64,000 nt of DNA from positions 62,001-126,000 of the forward strand of contig NZ_BONR01000001.1 in NCBI RefSeq assembly GCF_016862815.1. Direction: 5' to 3'. The position numbers and the translations under genes were made by a program. The stretch is from Demequina activiva (GTDB lineage Bacteria > Actinomycetota > Actinomycetes > Actinomycetales > Demequinaceae). A model generated the notes under the pieces. That model worked only from the letters and a program-made list of their open reading frames with translations, did no database searches and was not told the DNA's origin. This document shows positions 17,256-26,021 of the stretch, piece after piece (position 1 is the first letter of the stretch; each line of letters begins with the position of its first letter).

Positions 17256-17583
17256 TGTCACCCCAAGCTGCGGGAGAGGGGACGCGGGCGGACGCCTATA
17301 GGGGTCGCGCCGGCGCCAGCACCTCGAGGTCGCGCGCGTGCGCCGGGTGCGGGAAGCGCGGAGCGCGCTGCAGGCGCGCCATACGGCCGCCACACGCCAA
17401 CGCCATTTACGACGGCGGGCCCGATGCGACAGCGGTTGCAGCCCGCTCCCCGCGGCTTCTGAAGTGGCCAGGGTACAGGGCGATGCGGTCACTTTCACCC
17501 CCCGGAACTGCCGGAGCTGCGACCGCACGCACGTCGAGCGGCACCCTTGGTCGCCCAGCGGCCACGATAACCCCTCGGTAGCT

Positions 17584-17703
17584 CCCGCATGCCGTGAGAA
17601 CACCCACGACGCTGGTCCCCAGCAGATTCACGCCAGGCGCAGCTAAGCTTCCATCGCCCAGTAGCACCGCCTCGAACACCAGCACGCCCGTGATGGGCAG
17701 CAT
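17584..17703 (-). pseudogene. Possible CbiM/ECF-transporter remnant
   Basis: A 40-residue stretch on the minus strand contains E-A-V-L-L-G-D-G-S-L-A-A-P-G-V-N-L-L. This resembles the conserved L-L-x-G-D-G-G-L-x-A-L-G-x-N segment of CbiM-type cobalt/nickel permeases. The flanking residues in the frame do not continue the family, so if real it is a short relic. It may mark a gene destroyed when the island inserted. Chance similarity cannot be excluded. Confidence 0.22.
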
Positions 17704-18012
17704 CGCGAGCGCCGACACCCTGCCGCGCTCGCAGCCCGTTGGTCGCGGGCGACTCCCTTCTGCGGCTTCGCGCACGCTGTGCGGGCCATCGCACCGCACG
17801 CAGGCGTACAGCGGGCCGTGCAACCCGAAGCCGCGATGCAGCGAGTGATCGCGTTCGCCGACGCACTCCGCTCCGGTGATTGACCCGGGGCGGCGCTGTG
17901 TGAGGGTACGGAGCCTCCAGCCAAGGCACTCCCGCCCGTCCTGGGCGCGCGCAGTCCCCTCGACTGGAGCGCCTCGGTGTGAGCGAGCTCGCGGGTCGAT
18001 TCGCGCGAGTGC

Positions 18013-18042
18013 TTGGCGCCTGTCCGACCCCTCGACTAATGT
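18013..18042 (+). promoter_or_regulatory. Candidate promoter of the island operon
   Basis: TTGGCG (18013-18018) and TAATGT (18037-18042) with an 18-base spacer fit a housekeeping -35/-10 pair. The leader to the first gene would be about 120 bases. The operon carries its own sigma factor, so other promoters are possible. Confidence 0.35.
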
Positions 18043-18168
18043 CAGCTCGCGAGGTCTGCGGAGCTTGGTGTCGGGAAGCTTCTGCGGACGCGGCGCGAGA
18101 AATGCATAGCTCTCTGCCAGGTTCTGAGAGAATCACATCATCGCAAATCGAAGGGGTGGTGGGCATCG

Positions 18169-19023
18169 GTGATGAAAGTAAGCGAGGCAGTGACGCCTCT
18201 CGAATCGATGGATCGACCGACGCGAGATCACCACTCATTCCCAATCCGAGACGTACCGGTTGCTCGGATTCGCCCGGAGGAAGGACTCGGACGCAGGCGC
18301 GACCGAGACGGGCACAGGGATCTGCAACGGTCAATCGAGCGATTCGGGGTACTGACTCCCATTACGGTGCGCCCGGCACCCGACAAGAGCGGTGACTACC
18401 TGCTGATCAAGGGACAAGGTCGCACGCTGGCGTGTCGTCTCCTAGGCGTCAGGACAATTCCAGCTGTCGTGGTCGACGACACCTACGCTGAGACCGCAAA
18501 GGTCCAGCAGTTTCTGGTGGAGAATGTCGCCCGCCTGAAAATGCGTCCTGTAGACCGCGCACTCCTCATCCAGCGCGCCCGCGCGGAGGGAGAAGAGACC
18601 TCCGCAATCGCTGGCAGGTTCGGTGTCTCGGCGGCCACTGTTCGTCGCCTTCTCACCCAACTGGATGGCGCGACTCCCGGCGAAGTTGAAGCACTGAGGT
18701 CCGGGGACGTGAACCTTGCTATGCAAGCGGTGATCGCGCGGCATGTCGAGCCTTCCGAGCGTCAAGGCGTGCTGACGATCATCGCGGGTCTGTCAATCAA
18801 GCCCAAGGAACTTGAAGCGCTCTTCGTCGCGTTGGGCTGGCAGGAGCTGGAGTCGCTCGGACGTGCAGAACTCGGCGCACGGGTGGCCCTCCTGCACTGG
18901 GCCTGCAACGCACTCGTCGAGTCGCCACGAGGCTCCTTGAAAGATCGGCTCGCCCAAGTCGCACTGGCTTTCCCGACGGAGCTCGCACGTGCTGGCGCTT
19001 CATACGCGGTGGTCTCCCAGTGA
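18169..19023 (+). CDS. ParB/RepB-like protein 1 of the island operon
   Basis: 284 residues. Residues about 25-110 are a ParB N-terminal (ParB/Srx) domain: P-I-R-D-V-P-V-A-R-I-R-P, then L-Q-R-S-I-E-R-F-G-V-L-T-P-I-T-V-R and Y-L-L-I-K-G-Q-G-R-T-L-A-C-R-L-L-G, the CTP/phosphate-binding box. A helix-turn-helix follows (T-S-A-I-A-G-R-F-G-V-S-A-A-T-V-R-R-L-L, about 143-161). The C-terminal third resembles the helical RepB/plasmid-partition region. No ParA gene accompanies it, so simple plasmid partition is unlikely. A role in binding or loading on DNA is plausible. A GTG at 18169 or the adjacent ATG at 18172 could be the start, with AAGGGG upstream. First gene of the eight-gene island operon. Confidence 0.82.
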   Translation: MMKVSEAVTPLESMDRPTRDHHSFPIRDVPVARIRPEEGLGRRRDRDGHRDLQRSIERFGVLTPITVRPAPDKSGDYLLIKGQGRTLACRLLGVRTIPAVVVDDTYAETAKVQQFLVENVARLKMRPVDRALLIQRARAEGEETSAIAGRFGVSAATVRRLLTQLDGATPGEVEALRSGDVNLAMQAVIARHVEPSERQGVLTIIAGLSIKPKELEALFVALGWQELESLGRAELGARVALLHWACNALVESPRGSLKDRLAQVALAFPTELARAGASYAVVSQ

Positions 19024-19886
19024 AGCTCATCGAGGTGCCAATCGGACAGCTGAGGTTGAGTGCGGAACTAGCGCGGTCTGGTAGCGCCAAGGCCTTCGAG
19101 GAGCGCTTGCGCTCGTCGGTCGAAGAGATTGGGCTGGCGGAGCCGCTGAAGGTGGCCGCTCGACCCGACGGGGGATACCTCGTGATAGACGGCGCGCTGA
19201 GACTTAGGGCGGTCCGGTCGATCCGGCAAAAGGACCCTTCGCGGTTCAAGACGGTCACTGCCTACTCGCTCGACTACGACATGCGATACGAGATCCGGTT
19301 CCAGTCCGACATCTACCAGGACTTGTTGCCAAGCCAGCTTGCCACCCTTGTAGAGCATCTTCACGAGGCAGAGCACGTACGCAAGGCCGACATTGCTCGC
19401 TACATCGGGGTGTCGCCTGCAACTCTGCGCAACTACACCGGGCTCTGGCGTCTCATGGAGCGAGGAGGCTTGTTTACCCGCATTGTCGAGCTCATGGATG
19501 TGGGCGTGTTTCCATCATCCAATCCATACGCATGGCTACGGCTGACCGACGATGGGCTCGAGCGCGCTCTGCGCGAGAAGTTTACGAAGGGGTCAGACCC
19601 CGAGACTTGGAGCACAGCCGTGGCAGCCGACGCGCGCCTGGGCCGTGCTGAGCGGTATCCGCTGAAGTTCATCGAAATGGTCACGGCGGCCCTGCCGCCC
19701 GAGTGCTATCTCGCGGGTGAAGAGGTGAGGGCCGTCAAGCGAGAGCTTGGTCTGCGACGTGCCGGCGGTCAGGCGACGTATAGGGACTTCAGCCACGCGC
19801 GCGATCGACTTTCTACTGTCTCGAAGAAGTCGAGAGAACCAGTTCTTGTCGCCGCCGCAAAGTCCTTTGAGGAGTACTTGGCTTGA
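19020..19886 (+). CDS. ParB-like protein 2 of the island operon
   Basis: 288 residues, clearly different from its neighbour but with the same plan. The ParB-N domain has I-E-V-P-I-G-Q-L-R-L at the start, I-G-L-A-E-P-L-K-V and Y-L-V-I-D-G-A-L-R-L-R-A-V. A helix-turn-helix follows (V-R-K-A-D-I-A-R-Y-I-G-V-S-P-A-T-L-R-N-Y, about 120-139), then a helical C-terminus of about 145 residues. The GTG start overlaps the previous TGA (GTGA). The box II residues differ from canonical ParB, so CTPase activity is uncertain. Two tandem divergent ParB-like proteins suggest a heteromeric DNA-binding or nuclease-like unit (inference). Confidence 0.8.
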   Translation: MKLIEVPIGQLRLSAELARSGSAKAFEERLRSSVEEIGLAEPLKVAARPDGGYLVIDGALRLRAVRSIRQKDPSRFKTVTAYSLDYDMRYEIRFQSDIYQDLLPSQLATLVEHLHEAEHVRKADIARYIGVSPATLRNYTGLWRLMERGGLFTRIVELMDVGVFPSSNPYAWLRLTDDGLERALREKFTKGSDPETWSTAVAADARLGRAERYPLKFIEMVTAALPPECYLAGEEVRAVKRELGLRRAGGQATYRDFSHARDRLSTVSKKSREPVLVAAAKSFEEYLA

Positions 19887-21253
19887 GCGAGCCGATAGAC
19901 TGGTCCGAGGACGCCTACTTCGACGCACCCGAGCGGGGATCGATCGACGGCGGGACGACATCGTCGGGAGACCTTTGGCACAGCATCAGCGCTCGCTGGG
20001 GCCATTCGATGCATACGATGTGCTCATATCACGGAATGTTTCCCGCTAAGGTCGCGCATCAGTTCATTCAACAGTATTCGCGTCCTGGAGACGTCGTTCT
20101 GGACCCGTTCAGCGGGCGTGGCACTACTCCTTTACAGGCCCGCGTCGAGGGCCGAAAGGCAATCGCCAACGACCTAAACCCGCTCGCGTATGTATTGTCT
20201 CGCGCGAAGACTTCACCGCCAAGTTGGGACCAAGCTAATGGCTTTGTCGACCAGCTTGAGCAGTCATTCAAAAGGATCAGGCAAAGTCCGCTCGACGTCT
20301 CGCCTGATATTCGCATGCTCTACCACGACAATACCTTGGCACAACTTGTCTTTATCCGAGGTCGCCTTCTCGAAAAGGGTATCACGAGCTGGAGCCGAGA
20401 GGAGTTCATGCTCGCTGGGTCGCTCGCGGGCATCATGCACGGTGGCTGGCGACGCGACGGTACGAGTCAATACCTGAGTATTAGCATGCCCAATACTTTC
20501 AGCATGTCACCCACCTATGTCGAAAAGTACATCCGTGAGAAGGGTCTACAGAAGCTCGACCAAGACGTATTCGAGCGGCTGCGCGACAAGCTAGCGCGTC
20601 TGTATCTGGACGACATCGGCGACGAAGTGGGCGTAGCGCACCACGCCGACGCGGCCACCTTGCTGGAGGGTTCGAAGATTGCCGAACAGTCCGTTGATCT
20701 AGTCCTGACCTCGCCTCCATATTTGCAGGTCGTCAACTACGCCCAGTCGAACTGGATTCGACTATGGCTGCTCGGCACTGACGAAGTGGGTCGCGAGCAG
20801 GGTGCTGGACGGAAGCAGCTCGACGCTGTGCTCGATCATCGTCACACGTACGCCTCGTATTGCCGCTTCATGCAGAAGACGGCCCTCGGCATACAGCGCG
20901 TTCTCAAGCGTGACGGCGTCGCGGTGCTGGTGATCGGCGACGTGAAGGACCCAGGCAAGGAAAACGCTTTGCCGCTCGCCAAGCAAATGTGGGATGACAT
21001 TGGAGATCAGACTGGGCTGCGCTTGCTCGAGCTGGTCGAGGACGAGCTGCCCCAGCAAAGCAAGGTAAGCCGCATCTGGGGCGATACCAAGGGCCAGGCA
21101 ACGAGTCGGGATTGCGCGCTAGTCCTCACACACATGGATGGCAAACCTGACCTCGGCAACGCATCAGTTGACTGGGATGAGCCGTGGAAGGAAGGGGGCC
21201 CTGACGCTGCACACGAGCGCCTTCGCGCACTACGAGCGCCGACTGAGACCTGA
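19883..21253 (+). CDS. DNA methyltransferase (N6-adenine or N4-cytosine)
   Basis: 456 residues. The S-adenosylmethionine motif L-D-P-F-S-G-R-G-T-T is at 73-82, followed by the N-D-L-N-P motif at 96-100. The catalytic motif T-S-P-P-Y is at 276-280, preceded by V-D-L-V-L. The motif order (SAM site before catalytic site) and the insertion of about 175 residues between them, probably including target recognition, set the arrangement. The SPPY form is compatible with either N4-cytosine or N6-adenine methylation. The TTG start overlaps the previous TGA (TTGA). In this operon it could mark self DNA, with the helicase-nuclease and ATPase acting on unmarked DNA (inference from known methylation-based systems). 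The recognition sequence is unknown. Confidence 0.9.
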   Translation: MSEPIDWSEDAYFDAPERGSIDGGTTSSGDLWHSISARWGHSMHTMCSYHGMFPAKVAHQFIQQYSRPGDVVLDPFSGRGTTPLQARVEGRKAIANDLNPLAYVLSRAKTSPPSWDQANGFVDQLEQSFKRIRQSPLDVSPDIRMLYHDNTLAQLVFIRGRLLEKGITSWSREEFMLAGSLAGIMHGGWRRDGTSQYLSISMPNTFSMSPTYVEKYIREKGLQKLDQDVFERLRDKLARLYLDDIGDEVGVAHHADAATLLEGSKIAEQSVDLVLTSPPYLQVVNYAQSNWIRLWLLGTDEVGREQGAGRKQLDAVLDHRHTYASYCRFMQKTALGIQRVLKRDGVAVLVIGDVKDPGKENALPLAKQMWDDIGDQTGLRLLELVEDELPQQSKVSRIWGDTKGQATSRDCALVLTHMDGKPDLGNASVDWDEPWKEGGPDAAHERLRALRAPTET

Positions 21254-21366
21254 CTGGCGCGCTCGACACTGTGGCACAGATAAGCAGGCGAAGCCGCGCG
21301 TCCGACCGAGCCTGGCACTATCCGGCCAAGTAAGCTGTCTGCAGGCAACGTAGCGCTGGGAGAAGT

Positions 21367-23409
21367 GTGAGCAACACCGAGGTATGTCTCCGCGATGTGA
21401 CGTTTCAGGAGAACTACTCCACGAGCGGCGCTTCGATGCTCCATGAGTTTTATGCGCCCGCGCTCTCGCATGCCATTCAGTATGACCGCGCTGCCGGCTA
21501 CTTTTCCTCGGCGATTCTCGCGCTTGCTCCAGCAGTGTTCAGTGAGTTTGTCGAGCGCGGCGGCAAAATGCGTCTTCTCTGTTCGCCCAATCTGAGCGAG
21601 GCTGATGCTGAAGCCGTCCTAGCGCTTCCTGAATCGCATCGCCCGACGCCAGTAGAGGTAGCGGCGACATCGCTGGCCGCACTTGCCCACGGCACGCACG
21701 TCCAGTCCCGGGCAGTCGCATGCATGCGGGCCTTGATCGACTCTGGAGTTCTCGAAGTACAGTTCGTAACCGTTGGAGCCTCGGGGCTCTACCACGAGAA
21801 GATCGGTGTGTTCACGGACACTCAGGGCAATCGCCTCTCTTTCAGCGGAAGCGCAAACGAGACAGCCTCTGCTTGGTCTGGCCTGGCAAATCACGAAGGA
21901 ATCGAGGTCTTTCCCGAGTGGCTTGGCGAATCTGAAGAGCGACGGTGTTCAAGGCACTCCGATCAGTTCGATGAGACCTGGATGGGCTTGCGCCGGAATC
22001 TACGCGTGACAAGCGTCGATCAGGCCTCTCGCGTGATCCGTGAGTACGTGCCGGCAGAGCCCCTCGCGGAGATCGTAGAGTCTCTCCGAAGGGCCTTGAC
22101 CGACGCCGAGCTCCACCCGAAGACGATTTCTTTGAGGCCGTACCAGGCGCAGGTCCTCGACTCATGGGAGCGCGCCGGTCGCCGGGGGATCGTGGCGTTT
22201 GCAACTGGTGGGGGCAAGACACGCACAGCGCTTGAGGCCATTCGACGGTGGACGGCGGACGGCAAGCCTGCCCTCGTAATGGTCCCCTCCGAGCTGCTTC
22301 ACAGACAGTGGACTGCTGAGATCACCGAGATGCTGGGCGCCCCGGCAATGCTGCTAGCTGGGGCAGGCCACGGCCGAGACGGTTGGAGCTCCCGCCTTGC
22401 GGACTACACCCGTGATGATTCGTCCCTCGGACAGCGCGTCATCTTGTCGACCTATCAAACGGCGGCCACTTCCCGATTCCTCGAGTTGGCGCATGGCGGC
22501 GAACACTTGCTCGTTGTCGGTGATGAGGTGCACAGCGTGGGGGCGCCCGATACGAGGCGTGTGTTGGAGAGGATCGCATCGGGCGCGAGGCTTGGCTTGA
22601 GCGCGACGCCTCAGCGATATGGCGATCCGACTGGCACCGCGGCGATCTTCGAGTACTTCGGTGACATTCTCGTCCCTGAGTTCACCCTCCGGGATGCGCT
22701 CGATGCTGCGGTCCTCGTGCCCTACGACTACGACTTCGTCACATGCGCGTTGACTGAAGACGAGCAAGTGGCTTGGGATGAGTTGACGGAACGCGTTGCG
22801 AAGGAGATTGCACGCCACGATGGCGATCTGTCTGAGCACGCGCTCCACCTCCTTCGGCAGCGTGCCCGTATATCGAAGGGTGCGCATAACAAGGCAACTA
22901 TCGCCCGTGACCTTGTCGCAAAGAACTACCGCACAGGCGATCGCTGGCTGGTCTACTGCAGCGACGTGAACCACCTTCGCGAGGTTCGCGAGCAACTCGG
23001 GGGCCTTGGACTCGAGTTGCTTGAGTACCATTCTCAAGACGACGGAGACCACAAGGCGACTCTGGACTTCTTTTCGAATCGTGGGGGGATTCTACTAGCC
23101 ATCAAGTGTCTCGACGAGGGAATCGATATCCCGATGATCAACCGGGCGCTTATTCTGGCGTCATCGACGAACCCGCGCGAGTACGTACAGCGCCGCGGTC
23201 GAGTCCTGCGTCGCTCGCCCGGGAAGTACAGCTCGCATCTATTTGACGTGATCGTGATCGGTACCGACGGGAAGGCTATTGCCCCTAGCGAGGTGATCCG
23301 TGCGAAAGAATTCGCCCGAGACTCCCGTAACATCGGACCTGAACTCTATCTTGATGACTTGTTGCCGGCTGGCATGATATCCGGTGAACTCGATGTCGAG
23401 GAAGACTAG
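21367..23409 (+). CDS. PLD-family nuclease fused to SF2 helicase
   Basis: 680 residues. The N-terminal 200 residues are a phospholipase-D-type nuclease domain with H-E-K at 143-145 (from L-Y-H-E-K-I-G-V-F-T-D) and G-S-A-N-E-T at 161-166. Residues about 250-640 are a superfamily 2 helicase: Q-motif-like R-P-Y-Q, Walker A T-G-G-G-K-T at 280-285, D-E-V-H at 386-389, S-A-T at 412-414 and motif VI Q-R-R-G-R at 608-612. A single HKD motif means the nuclease probably works as a dimer. The GTG start has a GGGAG-like site. It is separated from the methyltransferase by 113 bases, the only sizeable gap in the operon, where TAAGCT at 21329 could serve an internal promoter. Confidence 0.9.
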   Translation: MSNTEVCLRDVTFQENYSTSGASMLHEFYAPALSHAIQYDRAAGYFSSAILALAPAVFSEFVERGGKMRLLCSPNLSEADAEAVLALPESHRPTPVEVAATSLAALAHGTHVQSRAVACMRALIDSGVLEVQFVTVGASGLYHEKIGVFTDTQGNRLSFSGSANETASAWSGLANHEGIEVFPEWLGESEERRCSRHSDQFDETWMGLRRNLRVTSVDQASRVIREYVPAEPLAEIVESLRRALTDAELHPKTISLRPYQAQVLDSWERAGRRGIVAFATGGGKTRTALEAIRRWTADGKPALVMVPSELLHRQWTAEITEMLGAPAMLLAGAGHGRDGWSSRLADYTRDDSSLGQRVILSTYQTAATSRFLELAHGGEHLLVVGDEVHSVGAPDTRRVLERIASGARLGLSATPQRYGDPTGTAAIFEYFGDILVPEFTLRDALDAAVLVPYDYDFVTCALTEDEQVAWDELTERVAKEIARHDGDLSEHALHLLRQRARISKGAHNKATIARDLVAKNYRTGDRWLVYCSDVNHLREVREQLGGLGLELLEYHSQDDGDHKATLDFFSNRGGILLAIKCLDEGIDIPMINRALILASSTNPREYVQRRGRVLRRSPGKYSSHLFDVIVIGTDGKAIAPSEVIRAKEFARDSRNIGPELYLDDLLPAGMISGELDVEED

Positions 23410-23431
23410 CAGACCAGACGAAGGGGGATTT

Positions 23432-23650
23432 GTGTCTCAACTCGAGAGGCCCTCACCGCGCGAAGAAGCGCTAGTGGCCATCCTTAAGACGCGTTCGGAT
23501 ACGGAGGGCGCGGAAATCAGTCCGGCCGCGTGGTCGAAGCTAGTCGCGCACGCTTGGGACCGGCGTAATCACCTGGGTGATCGGCGCGAGATTCAAAGAG
23601 AGATCAAGAGAGTGCTCCTTGAGGATGCACATAAGGTTGCGGACGACTGA
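23432..23650 (+). CDS. Small helical protein of the island operon
   Basis: 72 residues from a GTG preceded by AAGGGGG five bases away; the longer frame from 23384 would overlap the helicase gene. It is rich in charged residues and predicted helical (P-R-E-E-A-L-V-A-I-L-K, then E-I-Q-R-E-I-K-R-V-L-L). No family recognised. Its stop overlaps the ATG of the ATPase by one base (TGATG), so it is probably made with the ATPase and may be a subunit or adaptor of it. Confidence 0.7.
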   Translation: MSQLERPSPREEALVAILKTRSDTEGAEISPAAWSKLVAHAWDRRNHLGDRREIQREIKRVLLEDAHKVADD

Positions 23651-25626
23651 TGCAGATATCCGAGCTTGAACTGGTCAATTGGGGTCCTTACTACGGCAAG
23701 CACCGCATCCCGCTCGACGTCACACCACATGCGCCAGTGGTGCTCTTCCGCGGGGAGAATATGCGAGGCAAGACAAGTCTCCTTCGTGGAATCGTGTGGG
23801 CGTTGTACGGAGAGATCCGCGAACAGGATGGGCGCACGCCTCTCGACGTCGGACGCATGGTCAACACCGACGCACTCGAAACGGGTGAGACAGAGTTCGG
23901 CGTGCGTCTGAAGTTCGTACATGCCGGTGCCGAGTTCACGCTCTACCGCACCTCCATAGCAACGGAGGATAGGCCTGGAAAGGTCACAGTCCAGGTACCG
24001 AAGCTCGACCTGAAGCCGGGAGACGGGCTCCCCTATCCAGTTGCCCAAATCCCGGACGTCATAAATGGGATTCTGAGCCGCGACATTTCGGACTTCTTTC
24101 TATTCGACGGAGAGATGCTTAGTCGCTTCGAGGAGAGGCTCCGCGAAGAGCGCTCCTCAGCTCAAGGGTTCGTGCGGACTCAAGTCGAGCGCGCGCTGGG
24201 GCTCCCCTTTCTCGGAGATCTCTGGAGAGACATGGATGCGGTCCTCGACGACGTCACGAAGTCAATCGACCAGGTGGTACGAAAAGAGAAGGCACATCAC
24301 AAGGACAGCGAGGCCTACCGCGCGAAGGCAGATGAGCTGAAGGCCACCGAGAAGAACCTGCTCGAGCTCGAGAAGAGGGAGCGCGCCCTCACACAGGAGA
24401 TCGACGAAATCGAGGCGCAACTTGCAAAGCTTGACGAGGTCAAGGATGCGTACCACGAGCGCAAGGGATTGCAGCGCGAGCTCGATGCATCCCATGACAC
24501 CATCAAGGACTACCGCCAGTCGATCGCTGAGCGGGCAGAGCAGCAGTGGTGGCTGCCGATGGCTGACAAGCTGTTTGAGGATCTCCAGGATATCGAAGAC
24601 TGGATTGTCGCTGCGGAGAAGGTGGATCGCGAGCAGCTTCGTACACGGATAAAGATTGAGCAGCTCGAAGGCCAACTCGGAAGCGGCTATTGCTCTGCCT
24701 GCGGACAGCCTGTCGCCACTCACAACGAGGATGAGCTAAGCGCGGAGATAGCCCAGCTTGAAGCCACACTCCAGTACGACGCCGAAAGCACCAGCCTAGA
24801 TGAGCTTCGGGTGCGGCGTGATCGGCTAAGGAAGTTCTCGACGGCTCCTAGTTCGCTGCAGTGGCTGCACGATCAGGAGCGCGATCTCCGCCGAGAGAAG
24901 CTCAAGAACGATAGGCGCGCTCAGCAGATTCTCCACTTGACGGATCAGCTTCAGGGGACCACAGTCGAGATCGACGCCCTGGAACGCAATCTCTTGGAGG
25001 CAAAGGGCACCAAGCAAAGGCTCGCTTCCCTCAAGGGGCCGCTCGAGATCAAGAGGGGCCAGATCAAGGCCGAGGTAAACCGACTCGGAGTGAAGCTAGC
25101 GCAAAAGCCCGAGGTAGACCCCGACACGCGGCGCCTCCAAGCAATGGCGGAGGAAGGTAGCGAAATCGTCGCTCGGTCCTACGACGGATTCCGTTCGGCA
25201 ATGCGGGAGCGTGTTCAGACAGCTACGAGTCAGTTGTTCCGAACGCTGACAACTGAGAGCGACTATTCGGGAGTGTCTATCAGCGATGACTACCGGCTAG
25301 CGGTGCTCCATCGCGACGGCAGGGCGCAGGGCATGATCTCTGCCGGTGCGAATCAGATTCTGACGATGGCGTTTATCGGTGCGCTCGGTGAGTGCTCCGT
25401 GGACGAGGCCCCCATGGTGATGGACACCCCCTTCGGCCGACTCGATATCGGCCACCGGCGCGCGATTCTCGAATGGGTTGGCACCTTCGATCGTCAGGTG
25501 ATTCTCTTCGTGCAGTCAGGTGAATACGACCCCACCCGGGACGCTGCCATTCTGGCCGGCAAGATTGGGCGTGAGTATACGATCGATCGACTGAGTGCGA
25601 AGCGTTCGGAGGTGAACCCCGCATGA
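23650..25626 (+). CDS. DndD/Rad50-like SMC-type ATPase with zinc hook
   Basis: 658 residues. Walker A is G-E-N-M-R-G-K-T at 35-42. The DndD-like segment S-D-F-F-L-F-D-G-E lies at 147-155. Coiled coils flank a C-S-A-C-G-Q-P zinc hook at 348-354, as in Rad50. The second half ends in A-N-Q-I-L-T-M-A-F-I-G-A-L near the signature region and Walker B P-M-V-M-D-T-P-F with the D-loop F-G-R-L-D. This is the layout of DndD, the ATPase of phosphorothioation systems, and of Rad50/SbcC DNA-end sensors. No dndC-type sulfurtransferase or PAPS-reductase-like gene is present, so phosphorothioation itself is unlikely. It probably dimerises on DNA and powers the system. Confidence 0.88.
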   Translation: MQISELELVNWGPYYGKHRIPLDVTPHAPVVLFRGENMRGKTSLLRGIVWALYGEIREQDGRTPLDVGRMVNTDALETGETEFGVRLKFVHAGAEFTLYRTSIATEDRPGKVTVQVPKLDLKPGDGLPYPVAQIPDVINGILSRDISDFFLFDGEMLSRFEERLREERSSAQGFVRTQVERALGLPFLGDLWRDMDAVLDDVTKSIDQVVRKEKAHHKDSEAYRAKADELKATEKNLLELEKRERALTQEIDEIEAQLAKLDEVKDAYHERKGLQRELDASHDTIKDYRQSIAERAEQQWWLPMADKLFEDLQDIEDWIVAAEKVDREQLRTRIKIEQLEGQLGSGYCSACGQPVATHNEDELSAEIAQLEATLQYDAESTSLDELRVRRDRLRKFSTAPSSLQWLHDQERDLRREKLKNDRRAQQILHLTDQLQGTTVEIDALERNLLEAKGTKQRLASLKGPLEIKRGQIKAEVNRLGVKLAQKPEVDPDTRRLQAMAEEGSEIVARSYDGFRSAMRERVQTATSQLFRTLTTESDYSGVSISDDYRLAVLHRDGRAQGMISAGANQILTMAFIGALGECSVDEAPMVMDTPFGRLDIGHRRAILEWVGTFDRQVILFVQSGEYDPTRDAAILAGKIGREYTIDRLSAKRSEVNPA

Positions 25627-26012
25627 GCGACTCTGATCTCGTACCGTCGGATAGGGACGGAGACCAGCGGACCTTTGGTCCATCTGCCGCTAACAAGGAG
25701 GCGCTCGAGTCATTGGTCCGACAGGGCTACTTCAACACAAGCATTCGTGCCTTCGAGGCCGCCGCTATGCTTGCACTCAGGAAGGGCCTCGATCCGTCGA
25801 CTGCTCCGCCCTCAACCGGCACCATGTGGAACAGGGGAAGCGTGAACCTCGCGATCCTCGAGTTCCTGGGGTGGTACATGCCCACTGATGCTCCAGTCCG
25901 GCTATTCGCTCAGCTCGGGAATGCGGGGACGGCGTACATCTCGGAGAAGGTGCACACCGGCGGCTACGACCTTTCGGCCATCTTCGAACTCCCAGAGATC
26001 GAACTCGGGTAG
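25623..26012 (+). CDS. Small accessory protein of the island operon
   Basis: 129 residues, with its ATG overlapping the ATPase stop (ATGA). After an acidic N-terminus comes a helical segment (N-K-E-A-L-E-S-L-V-R-Q-G-Y-F-N-T-S-I-R-A-F-E-A-A-A-M-L-A-L-R-K-G-L), then a mixed region with the conserved-looking F-L-G-W-Y-M-P. In gene position, size and coupling to a DndD-like ATPase it resembles DndE, but I see no convincing DndE sequence match. The Y-F-N-T-x-I-x-A-F stretch could also be a ribbon-helix-helix-like element. Function unknown; a DNA-binding partner of the ATPase is the simplest guess. Confidence 0.7.
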   Translation: MSDSDLVPSDRDGDQRTFGPSAANKEALESLVRQGYFNTSIRAFEAAAMLALRKGLDPSTAPPSTGTMWNRGSVNLAILEFLGWYMPTDAPVRLFAQLGNAGTAYISEKVHTGGYDLSAIFELPEIELG

Positions 26013-26021
26013 ACGTGTGCC

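Larger units (their letters stand above)
17244..18168. other. Long intergenic region at the left edge of the island
   Basis: No intact gene is supported here. Several overlapping open frames exist but none has a convincing start, and their predicted proteins have skewed composition. One minus-strand segment looks like a decayed transporter fragment (separate entry). A possible sigma-70-type promoter lies at 18013-18042. G+C drops across this stretch from the chromosomal to the island level. I found no tRNA gene and no clear direct repeat matching the right edge. Confidence 0.5.

Noticed and set aside
18169-19886. Plasmid partition locus
   Set aside because: Two ParB-like proteins occur but no ParA and no replication gene, and the operon continues into methyltransferase and helicase genes.
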